DNA of 7,172 bases from an uncultured Eubacteriales bacterium (GTDB lineage: Bacteria; Bacillota_A; Clostridia; Christensenellales; Aristaeellaceae): the NCBI GenBank assembly GCA_900313545.1, contig OMRS01000295.1, positions 1 to 7,172 of the forward strand, written 5' to 3'. This document shows, piece after piece, positions 1 through 6,269 of this stretch; positions within the stretch are counted from its first letter, which is position 1, and every line of letters starts with the position of its first letter. A program made the translations under genes and the position numbers. Below the pieces are notes generated by a model. It saw only the letters and a program-made list of their open reading frames with translations. It was not told the DNA's origin and did no database searches.

Positions 1-738
1 TCGTCCTCCACGGTGTACCGGAAGAATGACACCTCGGATGTCATCCGGGAGATGCAGCAGGCCCTGGCAGGCCTTGGCTACTATTCGGGAAGCATCACGG
101 GGCACTTCGGCGACAGAACCGTCACCGCCGTGACCCGCTTCCAGCGCAGCGCCGGGCTGAGCGCCACGGGCAGCCTGGACGGGGAGACGGTTGCGGCGAT
201 CCGCGCGCAGGCGGAGGAGGCCGGGAGCGGCGGGAATTCCTCCTCGCCCTCCTCAGCCTCCCCGGGCACCTATTACACGCTTGACTGGTATACGGCCAAG
301 AACAACAACCTGTTCTCCCGCATCGGCATGACCCGGGGGCAGGAGGGAACGCTGACGGACCTGGAAACGGGCAGGAGCCTGCAGGTGCGCATCCAGTCCG
401 CGGGCGCCCATGCGGATGTGGAACCGGTCACCGCCAGAGACACGTCCACCCTGTGCGGGATTTACGGGGTGTCCTCCGCCTCCAAGATCAACTATGTCCG
501 GCGGCCGGCGGTGTTCCAGACGTCGGAGGGCTACCGGATCGTCTGCTCCATCTACGGGACGCCCCACGGGCAGCAGGACATCAAAACCAACAACTATCCG
601 GGCCAGTTCTGCCTGCATTTCCTCAATTCCAAAACCAGCGGCAGCAAGAAGGTGGACAGCGACCACCAGGCCGCCATCAAAAAGGCCGCCTCCATGGTGG
701 GCGGCGTCAGGACGCTGCGCAGCGCGTCGGACCTGTAA
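1..738 (+). CDS. Peptidoglycan-binding domain protein with unassigned C-terminal His/Cys domain, 5' truncated
   Basis: The frame is open from base 1, so the start lies outside the window; the GTG at 13 sits inside the first domain and is not a credible start. Bases 1-210 encode a PG_binding_1-type repeat (GDTSDV-like opening, then REMQQAL, LGYYSG, FGDRTVTAVTRFQ and LSATGSLDGET), which binds cell-wall peptidoglycan. A Gly/Ser/Pro linker follows (bases 223-267). The remaining 155 or so residues form a second domain with HADVEP (409-426), TPHG (559-570), FCLHF (607-621), an NSKT segment and DHQ (661-669). I associate this His/Asp/Cys-rich domain with clostridial wall proteins but cannot name a reaction; an enzyme acting on the wall is an inference. 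Upstream residues SSST look like another linker, so more repeats or a signal peptide probably precede it. The protein is expected to be extracytoplasmic. It ends with TAA at 736-738, just before a terminator, convergent to the liv operon. Confidence 0.85.
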   Translation, partial: SSSTVYRKNDTSDVIREMQQALAGLGYYSGSITGHFGDRTVTAVTRFQRSAGLSATGSLDGETVAAIRAQAEEAGSGGNSSSPSSASPGTYYTLDWYTAKNNNLFSRIGMTRGQEGTLTDLETGRSLQVRIQSAGAHADVEPVTARDTSTLCGIYGVSSASKINYVRRPAVFQTSEGYRIVCSIYGTPHGQQDIKTNNYPGQFCLHFLNSKTSGSKKVDSDHQAAIKKAASMVGGVRTLRSASDL

Positions 739-742
739 GCGC

Positions 743-790
743 AAAAACGCGGGGACTGTGAAAGGCTTCACAGTCCCCGCGGGCCGTTTT
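743..790. terminator. Bidirectional intrinsic terminator between convergent genes
   Basis: A perfect 15-bp stem pairs 748-762 with 767-781 around a 4-base loop (AGGC). On the plus strand TTTT follows at 787-790. On the minus strand the A-run at 743-747 reads as TTTTT right after the stem. It lies 9 bases after the stop of the plus-strand wall-protein gene and 13 bases beyond the stop of the minus-strand livJ gene, so one hairpin can end both transcripts. The minus-strand tail is the better of the two. Confidence 0.88.
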
Positions 791-794
791 GGGA

Positions 795-2030
795 TTACTT
801 GTACTGGGCGGGATACTGGATCTGGGCGCCGGCGAATTCCAGCGGCCAGACGGTCTTGTACACGCCGTCCTGAACCTGGGCGATGGCGATGGACGCAGCC
901 GTGTTGTTGTGATAGTGCTGGGTCCCGTTGAAATCGTGGTTCTCGAAGCGGATGGCGTCATAGGGGAGGATGATTTCGGGGCCGTTGGGGAAGCTGCCCT
1001 CGATGTTCATGTTCTCAAGGGCTTCCTTGACCTTCTCGCCGTCGGTGGTGCCGGCCTGCTCGAAGGCGGTCTTGAGGATCCAGGTGGCGGTGTAGCTCTC
1101 GGCGGAGTGGCCGTTCATGTCCAGACCGTACTTCTCCTTGAAGGCGGCGTTGATCTCCTGGCCCTTGGTCAGGTCGGGGTTCCATTCCACCACGGAAGCC
1201 ACGCCGTTGGAGATGCCCTGGGTGTTCTCCAGGAAGGAGGGATCGGTGTAGCCGTTGGCCTTGGCCACGAGGATGGGCGGCTGATAGTTCTGCTCCTGCA
1301 GGGTCTTCATCAGCAGGGTCGCGTCGGCGATGTAGCTCTCCGCGAGCACGGCGTCGGCATTGGCGGCCTTGAGCTTGAGCACTTCAGAGCTCAGGTCAGG
1401 CTGTCCGCCCTGGTACTCGACCTTCTCCACCACTTCCATGCCGTAGTCGGCGGCAAAGATGTTGGCGGCGTCGATGAGCTGCTGGCCGATGTTGGAGTTG
1501 TCGGCGAAGATGGCGATGGTTTTGACTTCCTTGCCGGTGACCTTGGCGGTGTCCCTCAGGTAGTCGAACATGCCGCGGATGTAGACGGAGTTCATGGGGC
1601 ACATCCGGAAGAAGAAGTCATAGCCTTTCTCGGACAGGTTGTCCACGGTGGAAATGGCGGTCACCATGGGGATGCCGTTCTCCTCGCAGACCTGAGCGGC
1701 GATGTCGGTCAGGGTGGACATGTGGCAGCCCAGCAGGGCATCGCACTTGTCGACGGTGACCAGCTTCTCAGCCACGGACTTGGCCTTCTTGGCGTCGCCC
1801 TCGTGGTCGCCCTTGACGATCTCCAGCATCTTGCCGTTGACGCCGCCGGCGGCGTTGATCTGCTCCACGGCGAACTCGATGCCGCGGATGATGTTGTTGC
1901 CGATGGCCGCCTTGTCGCCGGAGTAGGCGTACATGGCGCCGATCTTGATGGTGTCGCCGTCGGCCAGGGCTGCGGTGGCAAACAGGATGCACAGGCAGGC
2001 CAGGATGGCGGCAAGTTTCTTGAGGTTCAT
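795..2030 (-). CDS. livJ: Branched-chain amino acid ABC transporter, substrate-binding protein (LivJ type)
   Basis: This 411-residue protein captures the substrate outside the membrane and delivers it to the LivHM channel. It belongs to the type I periplasmic-binding fold (Peripla_BP_6). Typical segments are the TIKIGAMYAYSGDKAAIG opening after the signal, a GVNGKMLEIV turn, the ALLGCHMSTLT substrate-pocket region and GIPMVTAIST. The N-terminus is a clear signal peptide: MNLKK, a hydrophobic core (residues 6-21), then ALA before DGD, a type I cleavage site near residue 23. No good lipobox is visible although cysteines occur at 12 and 14. The start has AAAGGAGGG six bases upstream (2037-2045). 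It is the last gene of the operon, 51 bases after livF, with a hairpin in the gap; livJ is more often first or separate. Substrate (Leu/Ile/Val, another amino acid or an amide) cannot be fixed from sequence alone. Confidence 0.93.
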   Translation of the reverse strand: MNLKKLAAILACLCILFATAALADGDTIKIGAMYAYSGDKAAIGNNIIRGIEFAVEQINAAGGVNGKMLEIVKGDHEGDAKKAKSVAEKLVTVDKCDALLGCHMSTLTDIAAQVCEENGIPMVTAISTVDNLSEKGYDFFFRMCPMNSVYIRGMFDYLRDTAKVTGKEVKTIAIFADNSNIGQQLIDAANIFAADYGMEVVEKVEYQGGQPDLSSEVLKLKAANADAVLAESYIADATLLMKTLQEQNYQPPILVAKANGYTDPSFLENTQGISNGVASVVEWNPDLTKGQEINAAFKEKYGLDMNGHSAESYTATWILKTAFEQAGTTDGEKVKEALENMNIEGSFPNGPEIILPYDAIRFENHDFNGTQHYHNNTAASIAIAQVQDGVYKTVWPLEFAGAQIQYPAQYK

Positions 2031-2053
2031 ATGAAACCCTCCTTTGTTTATTA

Positions 2054-2077
2054 TTTTAACGGCGCTGGCCGTTAAAA
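2054..2077 (-). promoter_or_regulatory. Perfect 10-bp hairpin between livF and livJ
   Basis: TTTTAACGGC (2054-2063) and GCCGTTAAAA (2068-2077) are exact inverted repeats around a 4-base loop. In the minus-strand mRNA the hairpin starts 4 bases after the livF stop and ends shortly before the livJ ribosome binding site. It is followed by TAATAAAC, not a T-run, so it is not a standard terminator. An mRNA processing or stabilising element that sets livJ expression apart from the upstream genes is the likely role (inference). Confidence 0.6.
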
Positions 2078-2081
2078 CCGC

Positions 2082-2789
2082 TCAGATGCCGAGGTAGGCG
2101 CGCTTGACGTGCTCGTTGCGCTCCAGCTCCTCCGCGGTGCCCGAAAGGGCGATGTGCCCGTTTTCGATGACGTAGCCGCGGTCGGCGGTGGAGAGGGCCT
2201 TGGTGACGTCCTGCTCCACGAGGATGACGGACAACCCCTGGCGCTTGGCCATGTCATGGGCCACGTTCAGGATGTCGTCCACGATGTTGGGGGCCAGGCC
2301 CAGGCTGGGCTCGTCCAGGATCAGCAGCCGGGGAAGGCCGATGAGCGCCCGGGCCACCGCCACCATCTGCTGCTCGCCGCCCGAGAGGGTCCCCGCCGCC
2401 TGGCGGGAGCGCTCCTTGAGCTTGGGGAAGCAGCTGTAGCAGAATTCAAGGGACTGGGGAAGCTTTTCCCTGGCGGCCCTGGAGAAGGCCCCCAGCTCCA
2501 GGTTCTCGTAGACGGTCATGTCGGTGAAGAGCTGGCGCCCCTCCGGGACCTGGACGATGCCGGCATCCAGGATCTGCCGGCTGCGTTTGCCGCACAGCTC
2601 CTCGCCGTTGAGGAGGATGCTGCCGCCGGTGGGGCGGATCATGCCGGTGACGGCGCGCACCGTGGTGGTCTTGCCTGCGCCGTTGCTGCCCAGGATGGCG
2701 ATGATCTCGCCGTCGCCCACCTCAAAGCTGATGTCCCAGAGGATCTGGACCTGGCCGTAGCCCGCGCTCAGATGTTCAACCTTCAGCAT
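2082..2789 (-). CDS. livF: Branched-chain amino acid ABC transporter ATP-binding protein LivF
   Basis: LivF is one of the two cytoplasmic ATPases that power the importer. With the ATG at 2787-2789 it has 235 residues, the normal length. Motifs in order: Walker A GSNGAGKTT (34-42), Q-loop Gln80 in the family-typical VQVPEGRQLF stretch, intact signature LSGGEQQ (135-141), Walker B LLILDEP (155-161), and VEQD (191-194), with Gln in the H-loop position as is usual for LivF. A further in-frame ATG at 2829-2831 would add 14 residues with no family resemblance. The chosen ATG has AAAAAGGAGG just upstream, inside the end of livG, and begins the expected MLKVEHLSAGYG sequence. It overlaps livG by 14 bases, implying translational coupling. 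It precedes livJ. Confidence 0.95.
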   Translation of the reverse strand: MLKVEHLSAGYGQVQILWDISFEVGDGEIIAILGSNGAGKTTTVRAVTGMIRPTGGSILLNGEELCGKRSRQILDAGIVQVPEGRQLFTDMTVYENLELGAFSRAAREKLPQSLEFCYSCFPKLKERSRQAAGTLSGGEQQMVAVARALIGLPRLLILDEPSLGLAPNIVDDILNVAHDMAKRQGLSVILVEQDVTKALSTADRGYVIENGHIALSGTAEELERNEHVKRAYLGI

Positions 2790-3528
2790 GTGCGTCCTCC
2801 TTTTTCTTTCCCAGGTAGACTTCCATGACATAGGGGTCGTTCATGACCTGCTGGGGGGTGCCCTCGGCGATCTTCTCGCCGTGGTGGAGCACCACCACCT
2901 TCTCGCACAGGGAGACGACGGCCCGCATGATGTGCTCGATGAGGAAGATGGTCACGCCGCCCTCGTTGATGCGCCGGATGAGGGCGATGGCCTCCTCGGT
3001 TTCCGTGGGGTTGAGGCCCGCCATGACCTCATCCAGGAAGAGCATGTCCGGCTTGGTGGCCAGGGCGCGGGCCATCTCCAGGCGCTTCTGGTCCGGGGTG
3101 CCCATTTCGCGGGCCAGCACGTTGCGCTTGTCGAACATGCCGGTGAACTCCAGGGTCCGGGCGGCGATTTCCCGGGCCTCCCGGAGGCTTTTGGCCTTGT
3201 GGCGCCCGAAGAAGGCGGAGGAGGCCACGTTGTCCAGCACGGTCAGGTTCCCCAGGGGCTTCATGATCTGGAAGGTCCGGGCGATGCCCATGTCGGCGAA
3301 CTCGTCGGCCCGTCTGCCGGTGATGTCCTTCCCCCGGTAGAGGATCTGCCCGCTGGTGGGGGGATAGAAGCCGCAGATCATGTTGAAGGTGGTGGATTTG
3401 CCGGCGCCGTTGGGGCCGATCATGCCGGTGATGCAGCCCTGATCGGCCGTGAGGGAGACGTTGGAGACCGCGGTCAGCCCCTTGAAGGTCTTGGTGAGGT
3501 TGCGCACCTCAATCATGATTTCGCTCAT
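2776..3528 (-). CDS. livG: Branched-chain amino acid ABC transporter ATP-binding protein LivG, variant signature
   Basis: LivG is the second ATPase of the importer and pairs with LivF. At 250 residues it is normal in length. Walker A GPNGAGKST is at 38-46, Q-loop Gln87 lies in ARTFQIMKPL, Walker B MLFLDE is at 162-167 and the H-loop His199 is in IEHIM. The signature is unusual: where LivG proteins typically have LSYGDQRRLE, this one has MGTPDQKRLE (142-151), losing the Ser and the key Gly. Walker B continues as DEVMAGLNP rather than DEPAAGLNP. The rest, including KRLEMARALATKPD, is well conserved, so it is not a decayed gene. The C-terminal KKKEDAHAEG encodes the livF ribosome binding site. 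The start overlaps the livM stop as ATGA, with GGGGAGGTGA six bases upstream. Confidence 0.94.
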   Translation of the reverse strand: MSEIMIEVRNLTKTFKGLTAVSNVSLTADQGCITGMIGPNGAGKSTTFNMICGFYPPTSGQILYRGKDITGRRADEFADMGIARTFQIMKPLGNLTVLDNVASSAFFGRHKAKSLREAREIAARTLEFTGMFDKRNVLAREMGTPDQKRLEMARALATKPDMLFLDEVMAGLNPTETEEAIALIRRINEGGVTIFLIEHIMRAVVSLCEKVVVLHHGEKIAEGTPQQVMNDPYVMEVYLGKKKEDAHAEG

Positions 3529-4571
3529 TTCGCGTCACCTCCCCGGTTGATCTGGCGTGCGATGTCGTCCTCGCCCGGCACCTTGCCCAGGACCTTTTCC
3601 TCCAGGAACGCCTTGAAGCGGCTGTGGTGGTACCAGCCCAGGATGCCGGTGGGGCGGAAGCGGATGACCACGATGAGCACCACGGCGTAGAGGATCAGGT
3701 TGATGCCCGGCAGGATGGCGCCGAAGGTGTTGCGCAGGTATTCGGACAGGGAAACCATCAGGATGCCGCCCACCAGCGGGCCCTCCACGAAGGCGGAGCC
3801 CCCGATGATGGCCGGCAGCACCATCTCCACGCTGGCGCTCTGGAGCATGATGTCCGGGTCGATGTAGCGGTAGTAGGAGGCGTAGAAGACGCCGGCCACG
3901 GCACTGACGCAGCCGGAAATCACCACGGCGATGACCTTGTAGCGCAGGGGCCGGATGCCGATGGCGGCCGCCACGTCCTCATCCTCGCGGATGGTCTTGA
4001 GGGCAAAGCCCAGCTTGGAGTTGTCGATGCGCTTCATGATCAGGTAGACGCACACCATCATGACCAGGGCGATGTAGTACCAGATCACCTTGTCCTTGAA
4101 GGCGAACATGGCCCAGTTGTTGCCCTTGACATAGGGCAGGCTGACGCCCACGGCCTTGCCGGCGAAGTCGGAATTGAGAATCACCTGCCGCACGCACTCG
4201 GCGAAGGCGATGGTCACCAGGGTGAAGTAGGGGCCCCGGAGGATGAAGCACTGGGAGAACACCATGCCCGTCACCAGGGCGGTGATGAGGATCGCCACGG
4301 GGAAGGTCGCCCAGGGGTTCCAGCCGTAGTTGGTGATGAGCAGGGCGGAGGTGTAGGCGCCCAGACCCATGAAGCAGGCGTGGCCGATGGAATTCTGGCC
4401 GGTCATGCCGCCCAGCAGGTTCCAGGCCATGGACATGGTGGTCATATAGAAGGCCACGATGAACACGTTGATGATGTAGGGCATTTTGCGGATGAACTGG
4501 GGCAGCAGCAGGATCAGAAGGATCAGGAGCCCCAGGGCGAGCGCGCGGCGCTTTTCAAAAGTCGTCTTCAT
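3525..4571 (-). CDS. livM: Branched-chain amino acid ABC transporter permease LivM
   Basis: LivM is one of two membrane subunits forming the transport channel. It has 348 residues and many hydrophobic helices: roughly 10-25, 31-50, 67-82, 90-110, 114-132, 161-180, 211-232, 248-275 and 286-304. Family marks are AWNLLGGMTGQNSIGH with GLGAYTSALL (49-78), LRGPYFTLVTIAFAE (111-125) and the EAA-like coupling loop LGFALKTIREDEDVAAAIGI (187-206), which contacts an ATPase. The FRPTGILG segment (305-312) is the usual end of the membrane part; a hydrophilic tail of about 35 residues follows. It starts 3 bases after the livH stop, with GAGGAGG lying inside the last livH codons, so the two are probably translationally coupled. 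Its stop overlaps the livG start. Confidence 0.95.
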   Translation of the reverse strand: MKTTFEKRRALALGLLILLILLLPQFIRKMPYIINVFIVAFYMTTMSMAWNLLGGMTGQNSIGHACFMGLGAYTSALLITNYGWNPWATFPVAILITALVTGMVFSQCFILRGPYFTLVTIAFAECVRQVILNSDFAGKAVGVSLPYVKGNNWAMFAFKDKVIWYYIALVMMVCVYLIMKRIDNSKLGFALKTIREDEDVAAAIGIRPLRYKVIAVVISGCVSAVAGVFYASYYRYIDPDIMLQSASVEMVLPAIIGGSAFVEGPLVGGILMVSLSEYLRNTFGAILPGINLILYAVVLIVVIRFRPTGILGWYHHSRFKAFLEEKVLGKVPGEDDIARQINRGGDAK

Positions 4572-4574
4572 GGT

Positions 4575-5438
4575 TTACGCCCTCCTCAGCTTGATGTTCT
4601 GGCGGATGACCAGAATGATGATAAAGGTCAGGAAGACGACCAGGGTCTTGACGCTGGGGCCGATGAACAGGGAAACCAGGGTTTCCAGAAGCCCCAGGAA
4701 GATGCCGGCGAAGAACGCGCCGGGGATGCTGCCCAGGCCGCCCACCACCACCACGATGAGGGCGCGGAAGCCGTAGCCGGAGCCGGCAGTGGGGTTGATG
4801 ACGTTGAAGAGGGTCAGCAGGGCGCCCGAGATGCCGGCCAGGGCGGCGCCCAGGCCGTAGGTGATCATGTAGATGGACTTGGCGTCGATGCCCACCACCT
4901 GCGCGCCGACGGGATTCTGGGAGACCGCGCGGATCTGCTTGCCCACGGGGGTCATCTTGAGGAAGAAAAACAGGGCGATGGAGAGGATGATCAGCACCGC
5001 GAAGCTGATGAGCTTGGGCAGGCCGACGGTGACGGGGCCCAGCGCGAGCACGTCAGAGGAGTGGGCCGTGGTCAGGGTGCGGTAGTCCGACGTGAAGATG
5101 GTCTGGGCCAGGTTGGTGAAGAGGATGCCCAGTCCCACCGTGAGAAAGAGCAGGTTGGTGAAGCTCCTGGTGCCCAGGGAAGGGGTGATCAGGGTATGCT
5201 GGATGAGTGCGCCCAGGCAGAACATCACCAGGGCCACCAGGGGAATGGCGATGTAGGGGCTGATGCCCAGCAGCTGATAAAAAACGAACATCAGGTACAT
5301 GCCGACCATCAGCATTTCACCGTGGCAGAAATTGATGATCTTCATCACGCCGAAGATGATGTTCTGGCCCATGCCCATCAGGGAATAGAATCCGCCGATC
5401 ATGAGGCCGTTGATACACGCCTGGAGAAAAGTGTCCAT
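4575..5438 (-). CDS. livH: Branched-chain amino acid ABC transporter permease LivH
   Basis: LivH is the other membrane subunit, here the first gene of the operon. Its 287 residues match the family. Hydrophobic segments lie at about 9-32, 41-58, 61-84, 94-115, 142-161, 190-212, 224-259 and 263-279. Recognisable family parts are the ACINGLMIGGFYSLMGMGQN opening, the FGVMKIINFCHGEMLMVG stretch (29-46), the EAA-like loop GKQIRAVSQNPVGAQVVGI (166-184) and GGLGSIPGAFFAG (233-245). The ATG at 5436-5438 gives the expected N-terminus, though its ribosome binding site is weak: only a GGGGG run lies upstream, unlike the strong GGAGG sites of the other four genes. An ATG ten bases further upstream is out of frame. 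Poor initiation of the first gene may matter for operon output (inference). Confidence 0.94.
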   Translation of the reverse strand: MDTFLQACINGLMIGGFYSLMGMGQNIIFGVMKIINFCHGEMLMVGMYLMFVFYQLLGISPYIAIPLVALVMFCLGALIQHTLITPSLGTRSFTNLLFLTVGLGILFTNLAQTIFTSDYRTLTTAHSSDVLALGPVTVGLPKLISFAVLIILSIALFFFLKMTPVGKQIRAVSQNPVGAQVVGIDAKSIYMITYGLGAALAGISGALLTLFNVINPTAGSGYGFRALIVVVVGGLGSIPGAFFAGIFLGLLETLVSLFIGPSVKTLVVFLTFIIILVIRQNIKLRRA

Positions 5439-5472
5439 CCGAAGTCATGCCCCCGTTTCCTTGGTGATATTC

Positions 5473-5491
5473 GGTGTTTTACGAAAACACC
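5473..5491 (-). promoter_or_regulatory. Palindrome in the liv operon leader (candidate operator or leader hairpin)
   Basis: GGTGTTTT (5473-5480) and AAAACACC (5484-5491) are exact inverted repeats separated by 3 bases. On the minus strand the palindrome begins about 4 bases after the predicted transcription start and ends 34 bases before the livH ATG. The position suits a repressor operator that blocks RNA polymerase, or a small stem at the 5' end of the mRNA. The regulator is unknown. Confidence 0.55.
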
Positions 5492-5501
5492 CTCTGTCAA
5501 A

Positions 5502-5531
5502 ATTGTAGGACGCGACGGGGTAAAGAGTCAA
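5502..5531 (-). promoter_or_regulatory. Sigma-A-type promoter of the liv operon
   Basis: On the minus strand TTGACT (5526-5531) is followed by an 18-base spacer and TACAAT (5502-5507); each hexamer matches five of six consensus bases. The predicted start is near 5495, giving an untranslated leader of about 57 bases before livH. It is the only good promoter seen upstream of the operon, and all five genes lie in line behind it. Confidence 0.75.
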
Positions 5532-5561
5532 GAAGCACACTCCGTTTTGTCAGCTTTTGCC

Positions 5562-5593
5562 AAAAAACCTGCGCGGATGTGCGTATCCGCAGC
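5562..5593 (-). terminator. Possible minus-strand intrinsic terminator upstream of the liv promoter
   Basis: On the minus strand CTGCGGAT pairs with ATCCGC..AG across the loop ACGCAC, with a two-base bulge, and is followed by GG and TTTTTT (A-run at 5562-5567). It would stop leftward transcription about 30 bases before the liv -35 box, insulating the operon from the genes to its right. The short, bulged stem makes this a moderate call. Confidence 0.45.
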
Positions 5594-5904
5594 ACGGTTG
5601 CCCGGAAAGCGCGCCATCTGCGCTGCCCGCTTCCTGCCTGCGGGGAGGAGATGCCCGCCATCAGTCCGGTGCCGCGCCGTGGCCGTCACACGGCAGAAGC
5701 GGCATGTCCCCGGCTCAGAGGGATCTGCGGGAAGGCACTCTGCTCTTCCCGGAAAAGGTCAGGTAATTGCGGACATATCTCGTTTTCAGTTCAAAGAGCG
5801 ACATTTCCGTTTCACTTAAGGTCGGCATTCTCTGCATTGATTTCTCCTTCCCGCGCCTTTTCGCTCATCTTTTGGAGCCCCGGCACTTATATGTAAACGG
5901 GCAT
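5594..5904. other. Intergenic stretch between liv promoter region and toxin terminator
   Basis: No recognisable gene lies here. Composition changes from G/C-rich (about 5594-5760) to more A/T-rich. The only supported item is a small minus-strand ORF with a ribosome binding site at 5715-5837. A long plus-strand frame across the stretch (ATG at 5474, stop at 5894-5896) reads as Cys/Arg/Pro-rich sequence without domain character and starts inside the liv leader, so it is not called. Confidence 0.6.
5715..5837 (-). CDS. Possible small protein, 40 residues, unknown function
   Basis: The ATG at 5835-5837 has AAGGAG six bases upstream, which is the main support. The 40-residue product opens MQRMPTLSETEMSLFELKTR and ends in a basic SRVPSRRSL tail. 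The first 28 residues read like an amphipathic helical segment with plausible coding character. The last part falls in the G/C-rich stretch and looks less coding-like, so this may be the front of a truncated or frameshifted gene. It lies between the toxin terminator and a weaker terminator, on the same strand as both. No promoter is clear. I do not recognise the protein, and it could be a chance ORF. Confidence 0.3.
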   Translation of the reverse strand: MQRMPTLSETEMSLFELKTRYVRNYLTFSGKSRVPSRRSL

Positions 5905-5934
5905 AAAAAAGCACCCTGGATTTCTCCAAGATGC
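5905..5934 (-). terminator. Intrinsic terminator of the toxin-antitoxin operon
   Basis: In the minus-strand transcript a 10-bp stem (5925-5934 with 5911-5920, two G-U pairs) closes on a GAAA tetraloop and is followed at once by TTTTTT (A-run 5905-5910). It begins 19 bases after the toxin stop codon. The GNRA loop and uninterrupted T-run make it a convincing factor-independent terminator. Confidence 0.88.
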
Positions 5935-5953
5935 TTCTCTCTGCTCTATTTAG

Positions 5954-6256
5954 CTACTTCAGGCCACTCATTTTCTTGTACACGTCACCGCGGGATCCTG
6001 CCAGGAATGTGCTGATCACTATGATCTTTCCATTGATGATGGCATACACAACTCTGTAGCCCCCAAGCTTGATCCGGTAGTAGTCATTCCGTTTCCCTTT
6101 GATCCTTTTTACATCAATTTTATCCGGATGATCCCCAATAAGCAGTTCTTTGATAGCGTCTTCGTATTGTGTCCTTACATCCTCGTGGGTTTTCAGAAAT
6201 TTGTCTGCAGCCTTCGTGTACTGTATTTCATAGCTTAACTCTGCTCTTTTGTCCAT
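5954..6256 (-). CDS. Type II toxin, RelE/ParE superfamily
   Basis: This 100-residue protein has the RelE/ParE toxin layout: a first strand LSYEIQYTKAADKFL (7-21), two helices to about residue 40, a KRIKGKRNDYYRIKLGGYRVVYAI core (50-73) and a closing strand with STFLAGSRGDVYKKM (82-96). Proteins of this fold are mRNA interferases on the ribosome or gyrase poisons; the basic residues Lys50, Arg51, Lys53, Arg61 and Arg68 and the terminal Arg89/Tyr93 fit a RelE-like RNase, but activity is inferred. The ATG at 6254-6256 is preferred to one 14 codons upstream: it has GGAGG seven bases before it and begins where the fold begins, whereas the longer form would run back into the antitoxin gene. It follows the antitoxin stop by 13 bases, in a two-gene operon closed by its own terminator. 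Confidence 0.88.
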   Translation of the reverse strand: MDKRAELSYEIQYTKAADKFLKTHEDVRTQYEDAIKELLIGDHPDKIDVKRIKGKRNDYYRIKLGGYRVVYAIINGKIIVISTFLAGSRGDVYKKMSGLK

Positions 6257-6269
6257 CGGATGCCTCCAC

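Noticed and set aside
789..2075. 428-codon plus-strand open frame opposite livJ
   Set aside because: It is the antisense shadow of a well-identified gene; the product is a Gly/Val/His/Asp-rich low-complexity string without domains, a common artefact in high-GC DNA.
2790..2831. Upstream ATG adding 14 residues to LivF
   Set aside because: The extra residues do not match the family, and the strong AAAAAGGAGG sits directly before the internal ATG at 2787-2789.
5439..5448. ATG ten bases upstream of livH
   Set aside because: It is out of frame with livH and leads into a short frame lacking protein character, although it could compete for ribosomes.
5495..5500. Perfect TTGACA on the minus strand downstream of the liv -10 box
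   Set aside because: No -10 box at acceptable spacing; GAATAT is 22 bases away. The TTGACT/TACAAT pair is far better.
3624..5819. 731-codon plus-strand open frame opposite livM and livH
   Set aside because: The product is Asp/His/Gln/Gly-rich with no domain character, caused by codon bias on the opposite strand of two clearly recognised permease genes.
5474..5896. 140-codon plus-strand ORF in the liv-toxin intergenic region
   Set aside because: Arg/Cys/Pro-rich product without motifs, no ribosome binding site, and it begins inside the liv leader and crosses a probable terminator.
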